Shown here piece by piece: positions 16,273 through 23,687 of a stretch of DNA of 33,487 nucleotides; position 1 is the first letter of the stretch, and each line of letters begins with the position of its first letter. Origin of the DNA: Ancalomicrobiaceae bacterium (lineage in GTDB: Bacteria > Pseudomonadota > Alphaproteobacteria > Rhizobiales > Ancalomicrobiaceae); assembly GCA_031291595.1 (NCBI GenBank), contig JARLIU010000225.1, positions 1 to 33,487 on the forward strand, in the 5' to 3' direction. The notes beneath the pieces were generated by a model that searched no databases, was not told the DNA's origin, and saw only the letters and a program-made list of their open reading frames with translations. Position numbers and translations under genes: made by a program.

Positions 16273-17695
16273 CGCGGGCCCCGCTCTTCGTCCCGAACAG
16301 CCTGGCGAACAGCCCGCGCCGATAGAGCGAGCTGGCGAACTCCATCACATCGGCCGGGCGGAGTTCCCGCTCGAACGCCAGCCCGGCGAACAGCGCAGCC
16401 TGGGCGCTGTTCGGCAGTCCGTCGATCGGTGGCGGCGTCATGCCCCTGTCGCGGGCCTGTACCGCTGGTTTGCGGTCAAAGGGATGACGGCCGGCCAGCA
16501 TCGCGTAGATCAGGCAGGCGAAGGCGAAGATGTCGTCGCGCGGGTCGCGCGGCGCGCCTTCGAGCATTTCCGGGCTGGCATAGGCGATGGTCATCGCTCC
16601 AAGCGTTTCCGCGGCGAAAGCACCCTGGCGCGACGAGGTGGCGATGCCGAAGTCGAGCACCTTGACGCCGCCGGACGACGTCAGGAACACGTTCGACGGC
16701 TTCAGGTCGCAGTGGATGACGCCGTGCCCATGGGCATTGGCAAGTCCGCTGGCAATGCCGAGCACGATCGGTCGGGCGGCTTCCAGGCTCATCTTCCTGT
16801 TCGGCAGTCCTTCCAGCCGCTGCAACAGCGATTCACCGTCGAGAAGCTCCATGACGATGAAGGCCGCCCGTCCGTCGCGCTCGAAATCGTGGACGCTGAC
16901 GATATTGGGGTGGGCGAGGACCTGCGCCTTGCGCGCCTCGCTTTCCAGCGCTCTGAGCGACTGCGGATTCTCGCGGAACCGGGCCGAAATCAGCTTGATC
17001 GCCACGTACGGGTCGGGGCTGCCGGCTTCGAGCCGACGGCGGTCGACCGCCTTGTAGACGTGCCCCATGCCGCCGGAACCGATTTCCGTATCGAGCACGA
17101 AGCGATTGACCAGCACGTCGCCGGCGCCGTACTCGCGCTTCGCCTTATCCGGTTCGATGGCGAGGCTGCGTCCCTGGCCGGCCTCCGCCAACTGCGCCTC
17201 GCGGCGCATGCGAGCGCCGCGATAGGCCTGCAGGCTGTTGGACAGAAGCGTATCGTCGGGACGCTCTCGCGGCGCATTGCGTGCCTCCGTGCGGAACTTC
17301 CTGAAGTCGCCGAGCATGGCATTGAGCACCAGCTCGTCCACCTGCCGCTCCATGTGCGCATCCGGCCGATCGTCGTCGCCGATGCCGCTGATCAGGCCCG
17401 GCGGCAGCGGGATCGCCGACCCGGCCGACGGCGCGGCACTCAAGGGAGGCGGACCCGAGACTTGGGCGATCGGGGCAGCGGCCGGCGCGCCCGCGGCGGC
17501 AGGCAGCAGATGCTGTGCCAGATCCGGCGGCAGCCGCCCCAGGTTCACATAGGCCTGCAGACTGGCGGTCATTGCCTCGCGCGAGCCGGGCTCGGCATCG
17601 ACCAGCGCCTTGGCCTGACGGCGCAGCGCATCGAATCCGAGGCGACCAGCAAAGAACTGCTGCAGAAGGGTTTCGAACTGATAGCCCTGTTCCAT
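16208..17695 (-). CDS. ppkA: cytosolic Ser/Thr protein kinase of the T6SS (PpkA/TagE-like)
   Basis: A 495-residue Hanks-type kinase. The N-terminal 180 residues are helical with a Pro/Ala-rich insert (about 65-105). The kinase domain spans about 197-465: GSGGMGHVY glycine loop (206-214), K234 in VAIK, HCDLKPSN (328-335) as catalytic loop, DFG at 348-350, and ASPEM as the APE region. The catalytic loop is H-C-D, so this is a non-RD kinase. No transmembrane helix is visible, unlike the classic membrane PpkA. T6SS kinases of this kind phosphorylate the FHA protein to trigger assembly; an FHA gene is at 23688. ATG 17695 chosen; GTG 17710 is possible and neither has a clear ribosome site. It is the last gene of the clpV run. 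Confidence 0.88.
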   Translation of the reverse strand: MEQGYQFETLLQQFFAGRLGFDALRRQAKALVDAEPGSREAMTASLQAYVNLGRLPPDLAQHLLPAAAGAPAAAPIAQVSGPPPLSAAPSAGSAIPLPPGLISGIGDDDRPDAHMERQVDELVLNAMLGDFRKFRTEARNAPRERPDDTLLSNSLQAYRGARMRREAQLAEAGQGRSLAIEPDKAKREYGAGDVLVNRFVLDTEIGSGGMGHVYKAVDRRRLEAGSPDPYVAIKLISARFRENPQSLRALESEARKAQVLAHPNIVSVHDFERDGRAAFIVMELLDGESLLQRLEGLPNRKMSLEAARPIVLGIASGLANAHGHGVIHCDLKPSNVFLTSSGGVKVLDFGIATSSRQGAFAAETLGAMTIAYASPEMLEGAPRDPRDDIFAFACLIYAMLAGRHPFDRKPAVQARDRGMTPPPIDGLPNSAQAALFAGLAFERELRPADVMEFASSLYRRGLFARLFGTKSGARVRSARPGSGLRLKTDGRGKAS

Positions 17696-17777
17696 GGATC
17701 GACGTGTCACACTTATCGGTTCAATGGCGGTGTCTGACGCTTGCGGCCCGCCATCCGAGAGGGAGCCCGCCGGCCGC

Positions 17778-19433
17778 TCAGATCATATGGAGCCTCAGTT
17801 TTGTTTGCAGGCTGCGACGCGAGATGTTGAGCAGGCTGGCGGCCCGACTGCGATTGCCGCCGGCCTCGCGCAGTTTGGCCTCAATGACGATCGATTCATA
17901 GCGTCGCATGATCGTCCTGAGATCGCCACGGTCCGGAATCGGCGCCAATTGCACGGATGCTCCGGCCCCGCCAATCTCGGCCGGCAGATGCGGCAAGTCG
18001 ATCCGCTCTCCCTCGTCGACCAACAGCAGCGCCCGTTCGATGATGTTCTTCAGCTCCCGGACGTTGCCGGGATAGCGCCAGCGCAGCAGCGCGTCGGCGG
18101 CGCGCGGCGTCATCGCCGGGATCCTGCGGCCGTGCCGCCGGGCCAGTTCGTCGAGGAAAGACTCGATGAGGGCCGGGATGTCGGACGGCCGCTCGCGCAG
18201 CGGGGGAAGCGTGATCGGAAACACGCTCAAGCGATAGTAGAGGTCGCTGCGGAACGTGCCCTTTTCCATGGCGCGTTGCAGATCGGCGTTGGTGGCGGCG
18301 ATGATGCGCACGTCGACTGCCGCCGACTTGGTATCGCCGAGCGGCCTGACTTCGCCCTCCTGCAGGAAGCGCAATAGTTTGGCCTGCAATCCGAACGGCA
18401 TGTCGCCGATTTCGTCGAGAAACAGCGTGCCCTTGTCGGCCTCCTGCACGAGGCCGACCTTGTCCTGCACCGCGCCGGTGAATGCCCCCTTCTTGTGACC
18501 GAACAGTTCGCTTTCGAGCAGTGTTTCAGGCAGCGCGGCGCAGTTCTGCACGACGAACCGCTGCGGCGGGCGGCCGCTCAGGGCGTGGATGGCCCGCGAA
18601 AACACCTCCTTGCCGGTGCCCGTTTCACCCAACAACAGCACCGGCACGCGGCTCGTGGCGGCGCGCGCCACCAGATTGACGGCGGAACGGAAGGCAGGGC
18701 TCGACCCGACAGGCTTGGTTGCGGCACCGAGCGAGGCGAGTTCGGCATTCTTCATCTTGGTCGCGTCATCGCGGTCGGCGATCTCGACGGTCAGCCGCTC
18801 CAGGTGCTGGGTGAGCCGCCGGTTCTCGTCCTTGAGCCCGGCTTGACGCACCGCGGCGGCGGCGAGCGTCGTCACCGACTGGACGAGCGGCCTGAGCGCG
18901 TCCGGCAGTCCACAGGGCTTGCCGGAATTCGCATCGGCCAGATCCGTCAACCGCAATACGCCGACGGTGAACTCGTCGGCGAACCGGATCGGAGCGACGA
19001 TGAGCGAGCCGCTGCGCCGGCGGTTCAATCGGTCGGCCTCGTAGAGCGGATCGAGTTCGAAGCCCGAATAGCGGTAGACGTCGGGGATATTGACGAGATT
19101 GCCGGTCAACGCAGCGAAGGCGTGCGGTTCGGTCAGGTTCGGCTTGGTGCCGTCGTAGAGGCCGACGGCCTCGGACGACAGCTGCGCCGGAACCATCGAC
19201 TCGTGCTGAATGACGACCGCGTGCAGATGCCGCGCCGCGGCGTCGAGCAGCAGCACCGCGCCGCCCGCCGCCCCGGTCAGCGCACAGGTCTTCGCCAGCA
19301 GGGCGCCGAGCACGACCTCAAGCTTCTGTTCGCCGGCGAAGGCGGCGACCAGATGGCTCATGTCCTCGACCTCGACGGCTAATTTGACCATCGCATCCGC
19401 TACCCGCTCCCGGCTGTCACGCGGCGGCCTCAT
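17778..19433 (-). CDS. sigma-54-dependent activator, GAF-AAA+-Fis (VasH-like)
   Basis: A bacterial enhancer-binding protein of about 551 residues. An N-terminal GAF-type sensor domain (about 20-200) precedes a coiled linker, an AAA+ domain (about 240-470; Walker A GETGTGKE at 269-276, intact GAFTGA at 316-321, Walker B LFLDE near 337-341) and a C-terminal Fis-type helix-turn-helix (NRSRAASLLNISRRSLQTKL). The intact GAFTGA loop means it can engage sigma-54. Placed after clpV and before the kinase gene, it resembles VasH, which drives hcp operons. Sigma-54-type promoters are seen before hcp and the first sensor gene. I chose ATG 19433, overlapping the clpV end by 17 bases; ATG 19463 and ATG 19391 are alternatives. 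Confidence 0.93.
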   Translation of the reverse strand: MRPPRDSRERVADAMVKLAVEVEDMSHLVAAFAGEQKLEVVLGALLAKTCALTGAAGGAVLLLDAAARHLHAVVIQHESMVPAQLSSEAVGLYDGTKPNLTEPHAFAALTGNLVNIPDVYRYSGFELDPLYEADRLNRRRSGSLIVAPIRFADEFTVGVLRLTDLADANSGKPCGLPDALRPLVQSVTTLAAAAVRQAGLKDENRRLTQHLERLTVEIADRDDATKMKNAELASLGAATKPVGSSPAFRSAVNLVARAATSRVPVLLLGETGTGKEVFSRAIHALSGRPPQRFVVQNCAALPETLLESELFGHKKGAFTGAVQDKVGLVQEADKGTLFLDEIGDMPFGLQAKLLRFLQEGEVRPLGDTKSAAVDVRIIAATNADLQRAMEKGTFRSDLYYRLSVFPITLPPLRERPSDIPALIESFLDELARRHGRRIPAMTPRAADALLRWRYPGNVRELKNIIERALLLVDEGERIDLPHLPAEIGGAGASVQLAPIPDRGDLRTIMRRYESIVIEAKLREAGGNRSRAASLLNISRRSLQTKLRLHMI

Positions 19434-22152
19434 CGACGGCGGTCTCCTCCTCGCCGAAGACATAGTCGAACCCGCCGCCGTCGTTGACGTCAATAGTCAG
19501 CCGCTCGGGCAGTGTCTCGTCGGCAAGCCGCGCCAGCACTTCAGTGGCGATGTCCGGCAACAGCCGTCGGTTGACAATATGGTCGATGGCGCGGGCGCCG
19601 GTCTCGACCTCGGTGCAGCGCGCGGCGATCTGCTCGACCACCGCATCGGTGTAGTCGAGACCGATGCGATGCACCGTCCACAGCCGCTGCACGACTTTTT
19701 CCAGCTTCAACCGCACGATCGAGTTGAGCACGTCGCCGAACAGCGGGAAGAACGGCACGATCTGCATGCGGGCCAACAGCGCCGGCTTGAAGTGCTTCGA
19801 CAGGATCGGCCGGATCGCCTCGGTGATCTGATCGGCGGTCGGCCGCGGCGTCATCTGCCCCAGTTCGGTAATCGCATCGGTGGCGAGGTTCGAGGTGAGG
19901 AAGATGATGGTGTTGCGGAAGTCGATCTGCCGGCCCTCGCCATCGGACAGCACGCCCTTGTCAAAGACCTGGTAGAACAGGTTCATCACTTCGAGATCGG
20001 CCTTTTCCACCTCGTCGAGCAGCACGACCGAATAGGGGCGCTGCCGGACCGCCTCGGTCAGAACGCCGCCTTCGCCGTAGCCGACGTAGCCGGGCGGCGA
20101 GCCGACCAACTTGGAGACGGTGTGCTTCTCCTGGAACTCCGACATGTTGATCGACACCATGAAGCGCTCGCCGCCGAACAGAAGATCGGCGATGGCGGTC
20201 GCCATCTCGGTCTTGCCGACGCCCGACGGACCGACGAACAGGAAGGTGCCCTGTGGCTGGCTCGGGCTATTGAGCGAGGCCTTGGCCGCCCGGATGCCGG
20301 CGTCGATCGCCTCGATCGCCTCGTTCTGCCCCTTGATGCGGCGGCCGAGGTTGGCGGCGAGGGTCAGGACGGCACTCGCCTCGTCGCGCACCATTGAGCC
20401 AAGCGGGATGCCGGTCCAATCGGAGATGACCTGGCCGATCGCTTCCGGCGTCACCTCGTAATGGACAATCGGGTTGCGGGCCTGGACGACGTCGAGTTCG
20501 CCAACCTTGGCAGCCAGCGCAGCGCGGACTCCAGCCTCGTCCGTGATCGCAACCGCACTCGCCTCGGCGGTTCCGGCCGCCGCCGCTTCGCCTTTCGGCT
20601 TATCGGCCATCGGTCCGATCGACAGCTTTTGCCTGAGCGCCAGGATATCGGCGACGAGATCCTTCTCGGCGGTCCACTTGCGCACGAGTTCAGCGAGTTC
20701 GGCCTCGATCTTGGCGGTCGCCGCGTCAATCTCCTCGATGCGCGTCGCGTCCGCGCCGGTATCGGCGGCGAGATCGCGCGACAGCGCATCGTGCTCGCGT
20801 TTCAGTTCGGCGATCTTGCGCTCGCGGCTGTCGATCACCTGCGGCTTGGCGCTGAGGCTCAGCTTGACGCGGGCGCAAGCCGTGTCGAGCACGTCGACCG
20901 CCTTGTCAGGCAGTTGCCGGCCGGAAATGTAGCGCGCCGACAGCTTGGCCGCCGCGACAACCGCATCGTCGCGCACGTAGACGCCGTGGTTCTTCTCGTA
21001 GGCGCCGCGCAGGCCGCGGATGATCGTGACCGCTTCGTCAGGCGACGGTTCGTCGAGCTTGACCAACTGGAAGCGGCGGGCGAGCGCCGGATCCTTCTCG
21101 AAGTACTTCTTGTATTCGCTCCAGGTGGTTGCCGCCACGGTCCTGAGTTCGCCGCGCGCCAAGGCCGGCTTCAGCAGGTTGGCGGCATCGCTGCCGCCGG
21201 CCTGGCCGCCGGCGCCGACGAGCGTGTGCGCCTCGTCGATAAAGAGGACGATCGGGGTGGGCGAGGCACGGACTTCGTCGATGACTCCCTTGAGCCGCGC
21301 TTCGAATTCGCCTTTGACCCCGGCGCCTGCCTGCAGCATGCCGAGGTCGAGCCCGACGAGTTCGACCTGACGCAGGAAATCCGGCACGTCGCCCTCGGCG
21401 ATCTTCAGCGCCAGGCCTTCGACCACCGACGTCTTGCCGACGCCGGGCTCGCCGACGCAGATCGGGTTGTTCTTGCGCCGCCGCCCGAGGATGTCGATCA
21501 TCTGCTGGATTTCGCGGTCGCGGCAGAACACCGGGTCGATCTTGCCGGCACGCGCCTGTTCGGTGAAGTTGATGGTGAAGCGGGCGAGCGCTCCGTCGGG
21601 AGCCGGCTTGAAGCTTTGACCGGCGGTCGTCGTCGACTTGCTGGCGACGGCCGGCTTCTGCGCGCTGAGAAGGTCGGATTCCTCCAGGCTGTCGCCGGTG
21701 ACGTCGAAGAAGCGCGACCGCAACTCGCTCGGTCCGATCTGGCGCAGGACGTCGTAATAGGGGCTCGCCAGCAATCGCTGCTGGTCGGCAACCAGGGCGA
21801 GGAACAAGGTGCCCGAGCGGATCTGCGCAAAGCCCAGTTCGACCGACCCGATGAGCCAGGCATTGGTCAGCCAGTCGACCAGATTCGCCGAGAACACCGG
21901 GCGGCCGGAATGGCCGGCGCGCAGGTCCTCGACGGCACGCTGCACGGTCTTCTTGAACGCGGATGGCTCGATCTCGTAATGCCGCAGGATCGACTGAATG
22001 TCACGCTGCTGGTCGTCGAGGAACACGAGCAGCAGGTGATCGACCGTCACCTCGCCATTGCCTCTGGAGACGCACAGACCGGCGGCGGTTTCGAGCGAAC
22101 GCTTGGTGTAGGCATTCAGCTTCCCAAGCAAGGACTTGAGATCGATCTGCAT
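19417..22152 (-). CDS. tssH: T6SS sheath-recycling AAA+ ATPase ClpV (TssH)
   Basis: A 911-residue Clp/Hsp100 unfoldase that disassembles the contracted TssB/TssC sheath. The N-terminal Clp_N repeat domain (about 1-160) is followed by AAA module 1 (GEPGVGKT at about 234-241, IVLFIDEAHTLVGAG), a middle coiled-coil, and AAA module 2 (GPSGVGKTE near 637-645, VVLLDEVEKAD). No ClpP-binding loop was noted. Start ATG 22152 has a GGGGG stretch just upstream. Upstream frame extension is possible but does not match the family. The gene is first of a minus-strand run with the sigma-54 activator and kinase genes, which are effectively continuous with it. Confidence 0.96.
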   Translation of the reverse strand: MQIDLKSLLGKLNAYTKRSLETAAGLCVSRGNGEVTVDHLLLVFLDDQQRDIQSILRHYEIEPSAFKKTVQRAVEDLRAGHSGRPVFSANLVDWLTNAWLIGSVELGFAQIRSGTLFLALVADQQRLLASPYYDVLRQIGPSELRSRFFDVTGDSLEESDLLSAQKPAVASKSTTTAGQSFKPAPDGALARFTINFTEQARAGKIDPVFCRDREIQQMIDILGRRRKNNPICVGEPGVGKTSVVEGLALKIAEGDVPDFLRQVELVGLDLGMLQAGAGVKGEFEARLKGVIDEVRASPTPIVLFIDEAHTLVGAGGQAGGSDAANLLKPALARGELRTVAATTWSEYKKYFEKDPALARRFQLVKLDEPSPDEAVTIIRGLRGAYEKNHGVYVRDDAVVAAAKLSARYISGRQLPDKAVDVLDTACARVKLSLSAKPQVIDSRERKIAELKREHDALSRDLAADTGADATRIEEIDAATAKIEAELAELVRKWTAEKDLVADILALRQKLSIGPMADKPKGEAAAAGTAEASAVAITDEAGVRAALAAKVGELDVVQARNPIVHYEVTPEAIGQVISDWTGIPLGSMVRDEASAVLTLAANLGRRIKGQNEAIEAIDAGIRAAKASLNSPSQPQGTFLFVGPSGVGKTEMATAIADLLFGGERFMVSINMSEFQEKHTVSKLVGSPPGYVGYGEGGVLTEAVRQRPYSVVLLDEVEKADLEVMNLFYQVFDKGVLSDGEGRQIDFRNTIIFLTSNLATDAITELGQMTPRPTADQITEAIRPILSKHFKPALLARMQIVPFFPLFGDVLNSIVRLKLEKVVQRLWTVHRIGLDYTDAVVEQIAARCTEVETGARAIDHIVNRRLLPDIATEVLARLADETLPERLTIDVNDGGGFDYVFGEEETAVDEAAA

Positions 22153-22239
22153 TGGTCCCCCCACAAAGGCAAATGAAAACACGGCCGAAGCACCGCAATC
22201 GGCGGTTCGACGGCAAGAGACATAGCATGTCGGGAAGTG

Positions 22240-22256
22240 GGCAAACACAGTCCCTT
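22240..22256 (-). promoter_or_regulatory. weak candidate sigma-54 promoter for clpV
   Basis: Minus-strand AAGGGACTGTGTTTGCC keeps GG-N10-GC spacing with a good TTTGC at -12 but a poor -24 (GGGAC instead of GGCAC). It lies about 90 bases before the clpV start. Because clpV is followed by the sigma-54 activator gene, a sigma-54 promoter here would make the activator autoregulated. Weak match. Confidence 0.3.
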
Positions 22257-22389
22257 CAGTAAATACACGGAGCCGTTCCCGCCCTCCCTTGCCCGGCGGG
22301 ACGGTGTCTGGCGATGGTGCCGGAACGTCCGCGCCATTCTCCTCAGCAGCCATCCGAACATGAAACGGCGATGACGAACCGCCGGCAAA

Positions 22390-22426
22390 TGCAAGCGAAA
22401 GGCGGGATTCGGCACGCGAATCCGCC
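22390..22426 (-). terminator. intrinsic terminator after hcp
   Basis: GGCGGGATTCG (22401-22411) pairs with CGAATCCGCC (22417-22426), giving a 10-bp stem with one bulged base and a 5-base loop. On the minus strand it is followed by TTTCGCTTGCATTT. It starts 29 bases after the hcp stop. This supports hcp being a single-gene transcript separate from clpV. Confidence 0.6.
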
Positions 22427-22454
22427 TCTCGCCGCTGTCCGTCGGGGACGGGGA

Positions 22455-22970
22455 TCAGCCGGTAACCGGCGAGCGCCAATCGTCGGAGCCGGAGGTTCCG
22501 GCCACTTCGTGGGTCCACTCGATCTTGCGGTAGGAGAACATCCACGTTTCCATGTTGCCGTACTGGGAATTCTGCGGGTTCAGAACGTCCGGCAGCATGC
22601 CCTTGCCGTCGACGAACACGGCATCGGTCCACTTGATGGTGAAGTAGTGCTCCTGGGTGCCGGTGAGGCTGGTGCGGAAGAACTTCAGCGTCATCTGCAT
22701 GGTCTCGCCGGTGCAGAGCGCCTGCCACATCAAGGGCGAGGCCTTGTCGAAATATTTCTGCACCATCGAGGGTTGATGCACGCGCTGGCCGGACGGCTGG
22801 CCGCTCTGCGGATCGCGCGGGATGATGACCTCGGCGCTGAAGCCCTCGATCAGCGATTCATCGGCATGCCCTTCCTGGTAGATATTGCCGATGCTGTCGG
22901 ACGTGGTGGCGCCGCTGGTGATGTTGCCCTGTTTGGAGCCTTGGATGGAAAGATAGGCGGGAGTCGGCAT
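22455..22970 (-). CDS. hcp: T6SS tube protein Hcp (TssD)
   Basis: Hcp hexamers stack into the tube that carries effectors. The 171-residue product has the family hallmarks: AYLSIQGSKQGNITSG at the N-terminus, SIGNIYQEGHADE, the HQPSMVQKYFDKASPLMWQAL segment in short form, MTLKFFRTSLTGTQEHYFTI, and IEWTHEVAGTSGSDDW at the end. Start ATG 22970 with a near-perfect AAGGAG seven to twelve bases upstream. The frame runs further upstream to 23216, but that part crosses the promoter and is not coding. It is flanked by a strong -24/-12 element and a hairpin terminator, so it is probably a strongly expressed single-gene unit. Confidence 0.96.
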   Translation of the reverse strand: MPTPAYLSIQGSKQGNITSGATTSDSIGNIYQEGHADESLIEGFSAEVIIPRDPQSGQPSGQRVHQPSMVQKYFDKASPLMWQALCTGETMQMTLKFFRTSLTGTQEHYFTIKWTDAVFVDGKGMLPDVLNPQNSQYGNMETWMFSYRKIEWTHEVAGTSGSDDWRSPVTG

Positions 22971-23022
22971 TTGTGTCTCCTTCCGAGATCCGTGCTCGCC
23001 AATGCGGCGGCGGAAGGAACAT

Positions 23023-23039
23023 TGCAGCGGGCATGCCAA
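23023..23039 (-). promoter_or_regulatory. strong sigma-54 (-24/-12) promoter of hcp
   Basis: Minus-strand TTGGCATGCCCGCTGCA matches the -24/-12 consensus at nearly all key positions: TTGGCA-G at -24, GG-N10-GC spacing, and TGCA at -12. It predicts a start near 23012, 42 bases before the hcp ATG. With a sigma-54 activator encoded in the same locus, hcp is very likely sigma-54 controlled. Confidence 0.75.
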
Positions 23040-23492
23040 GCCGTGATGACAGGAAATACGCTGGTATTTCCGCGTATTGACGGAAGGGCGCAGGGCGCTT
23101 GCGGGCGCAGGATTCGCCCAATTCACGCAACTGCGCAGAATTTTGCACAGTCCCGCAATCCAGCGATGCGCGCCAAGCACGCCGCACGCGCAATGATCTA
23201 TCGCGGGTCGCGACACGGTTGTTCATCGGCCACAGTCGGCAAACGCCGTCCCTCGCCTGGCGCGACAGCCAATTCACGCGATTGACATCTGGTCGGCTTA
23301 CTCCAACACTCGGTGCGCGGCCGAGAGGGGTACGTCCGACTACGGATGGACGTTTGCCGTGGGATTGTTGGACGGAGCGAATCGGGCGAGCAGCTCAGCG
23401 CCGTGCGATAATGCGTGCGTACAGCCGGTGGACGGGCAGGCGGGCTCGGCGGCCGGCAATCAGCAGTCGGAAAAACAACCTAAGGTAGGTGT

Positions 23493-23518
23493 TCGGTGCT
23501 GTTCGGCACGAGCACCGA
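23493..23518. repeat. inverted repeat TCGGTGCT-N10-AGCACCGA
   Basis: Perfect 8-base arms (23493-23500 and 23511-23518) around a 10-base spacer, 170 bases before the fha start. It could be a dyad site for a Fis-type activator or a hairpin. No T-run follows, so a terminator is less likely. Confidence 0.4.
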
Positions 23519-23687
23519 GGGACAGTGTAGTCGGTAACGGCCATCTCAAGGGGTCAAATGTACGGCTGGAGGCCGGAACGTGGCTCCGACAGGGTCCGCG
23601 GCCGGTTGGTTGAGCTGAGAGGGGGCGAGTCATGTGCTTCACGCGTTATCCTGGTCGACTGGCTCTTGGTGATGGATCCGTGCAGCT

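Larger units (their letters stand above)
22153..22454. other. 302-base gap between hcp and clpV: regulatory signals only
   Basis: Contains the hcp terminator hairpin (22401-22426), a second 7-bp stem TCCCGCC/GGCGGGA (22277-22283 and 22295-22301) without a T-run, and a possible weak sigma-54 element for clpV. Reading frames through it are extensions of neighbouring genes or GC-rich shadows. No gene seen. Confidence 0.5.
22971..23687. promoter_or_regulatory. 717-base divergent control region between hcp and fha
   Basis: No convincing gene. It holds the hcp sigma-54 promoter, an 11-base direct repeat CCAATTCACGC at 23118-23128 and 23269-23279, and an 8-base inverted repeat TCGGTGCT/AGCACCGA with a 10-base spacer (23493-23518). 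The direct repeats lie about 105 and 260 bases upstream of the predicted hcp start of transcription, which suits binding sites of a sigma-54 activator. Only weak GG-N10-GC matches face fha (for example near 23344-23357 and 23624-23637). Confidence 0.5.

Noticed and set aside
22971-23216. N-terminal extension of hcp
   Set aside because: It would run across the -24/-12 element and the AAGGAG site. Hcp homologues start at the internal ATG with AYLSIQG.
23282-23310. TTGACA at 23282 as a sigma-70 promoter for fha
   Set aside because: The matching -10 (AACACT) is poor, and the leader would be nearly 380 bases.
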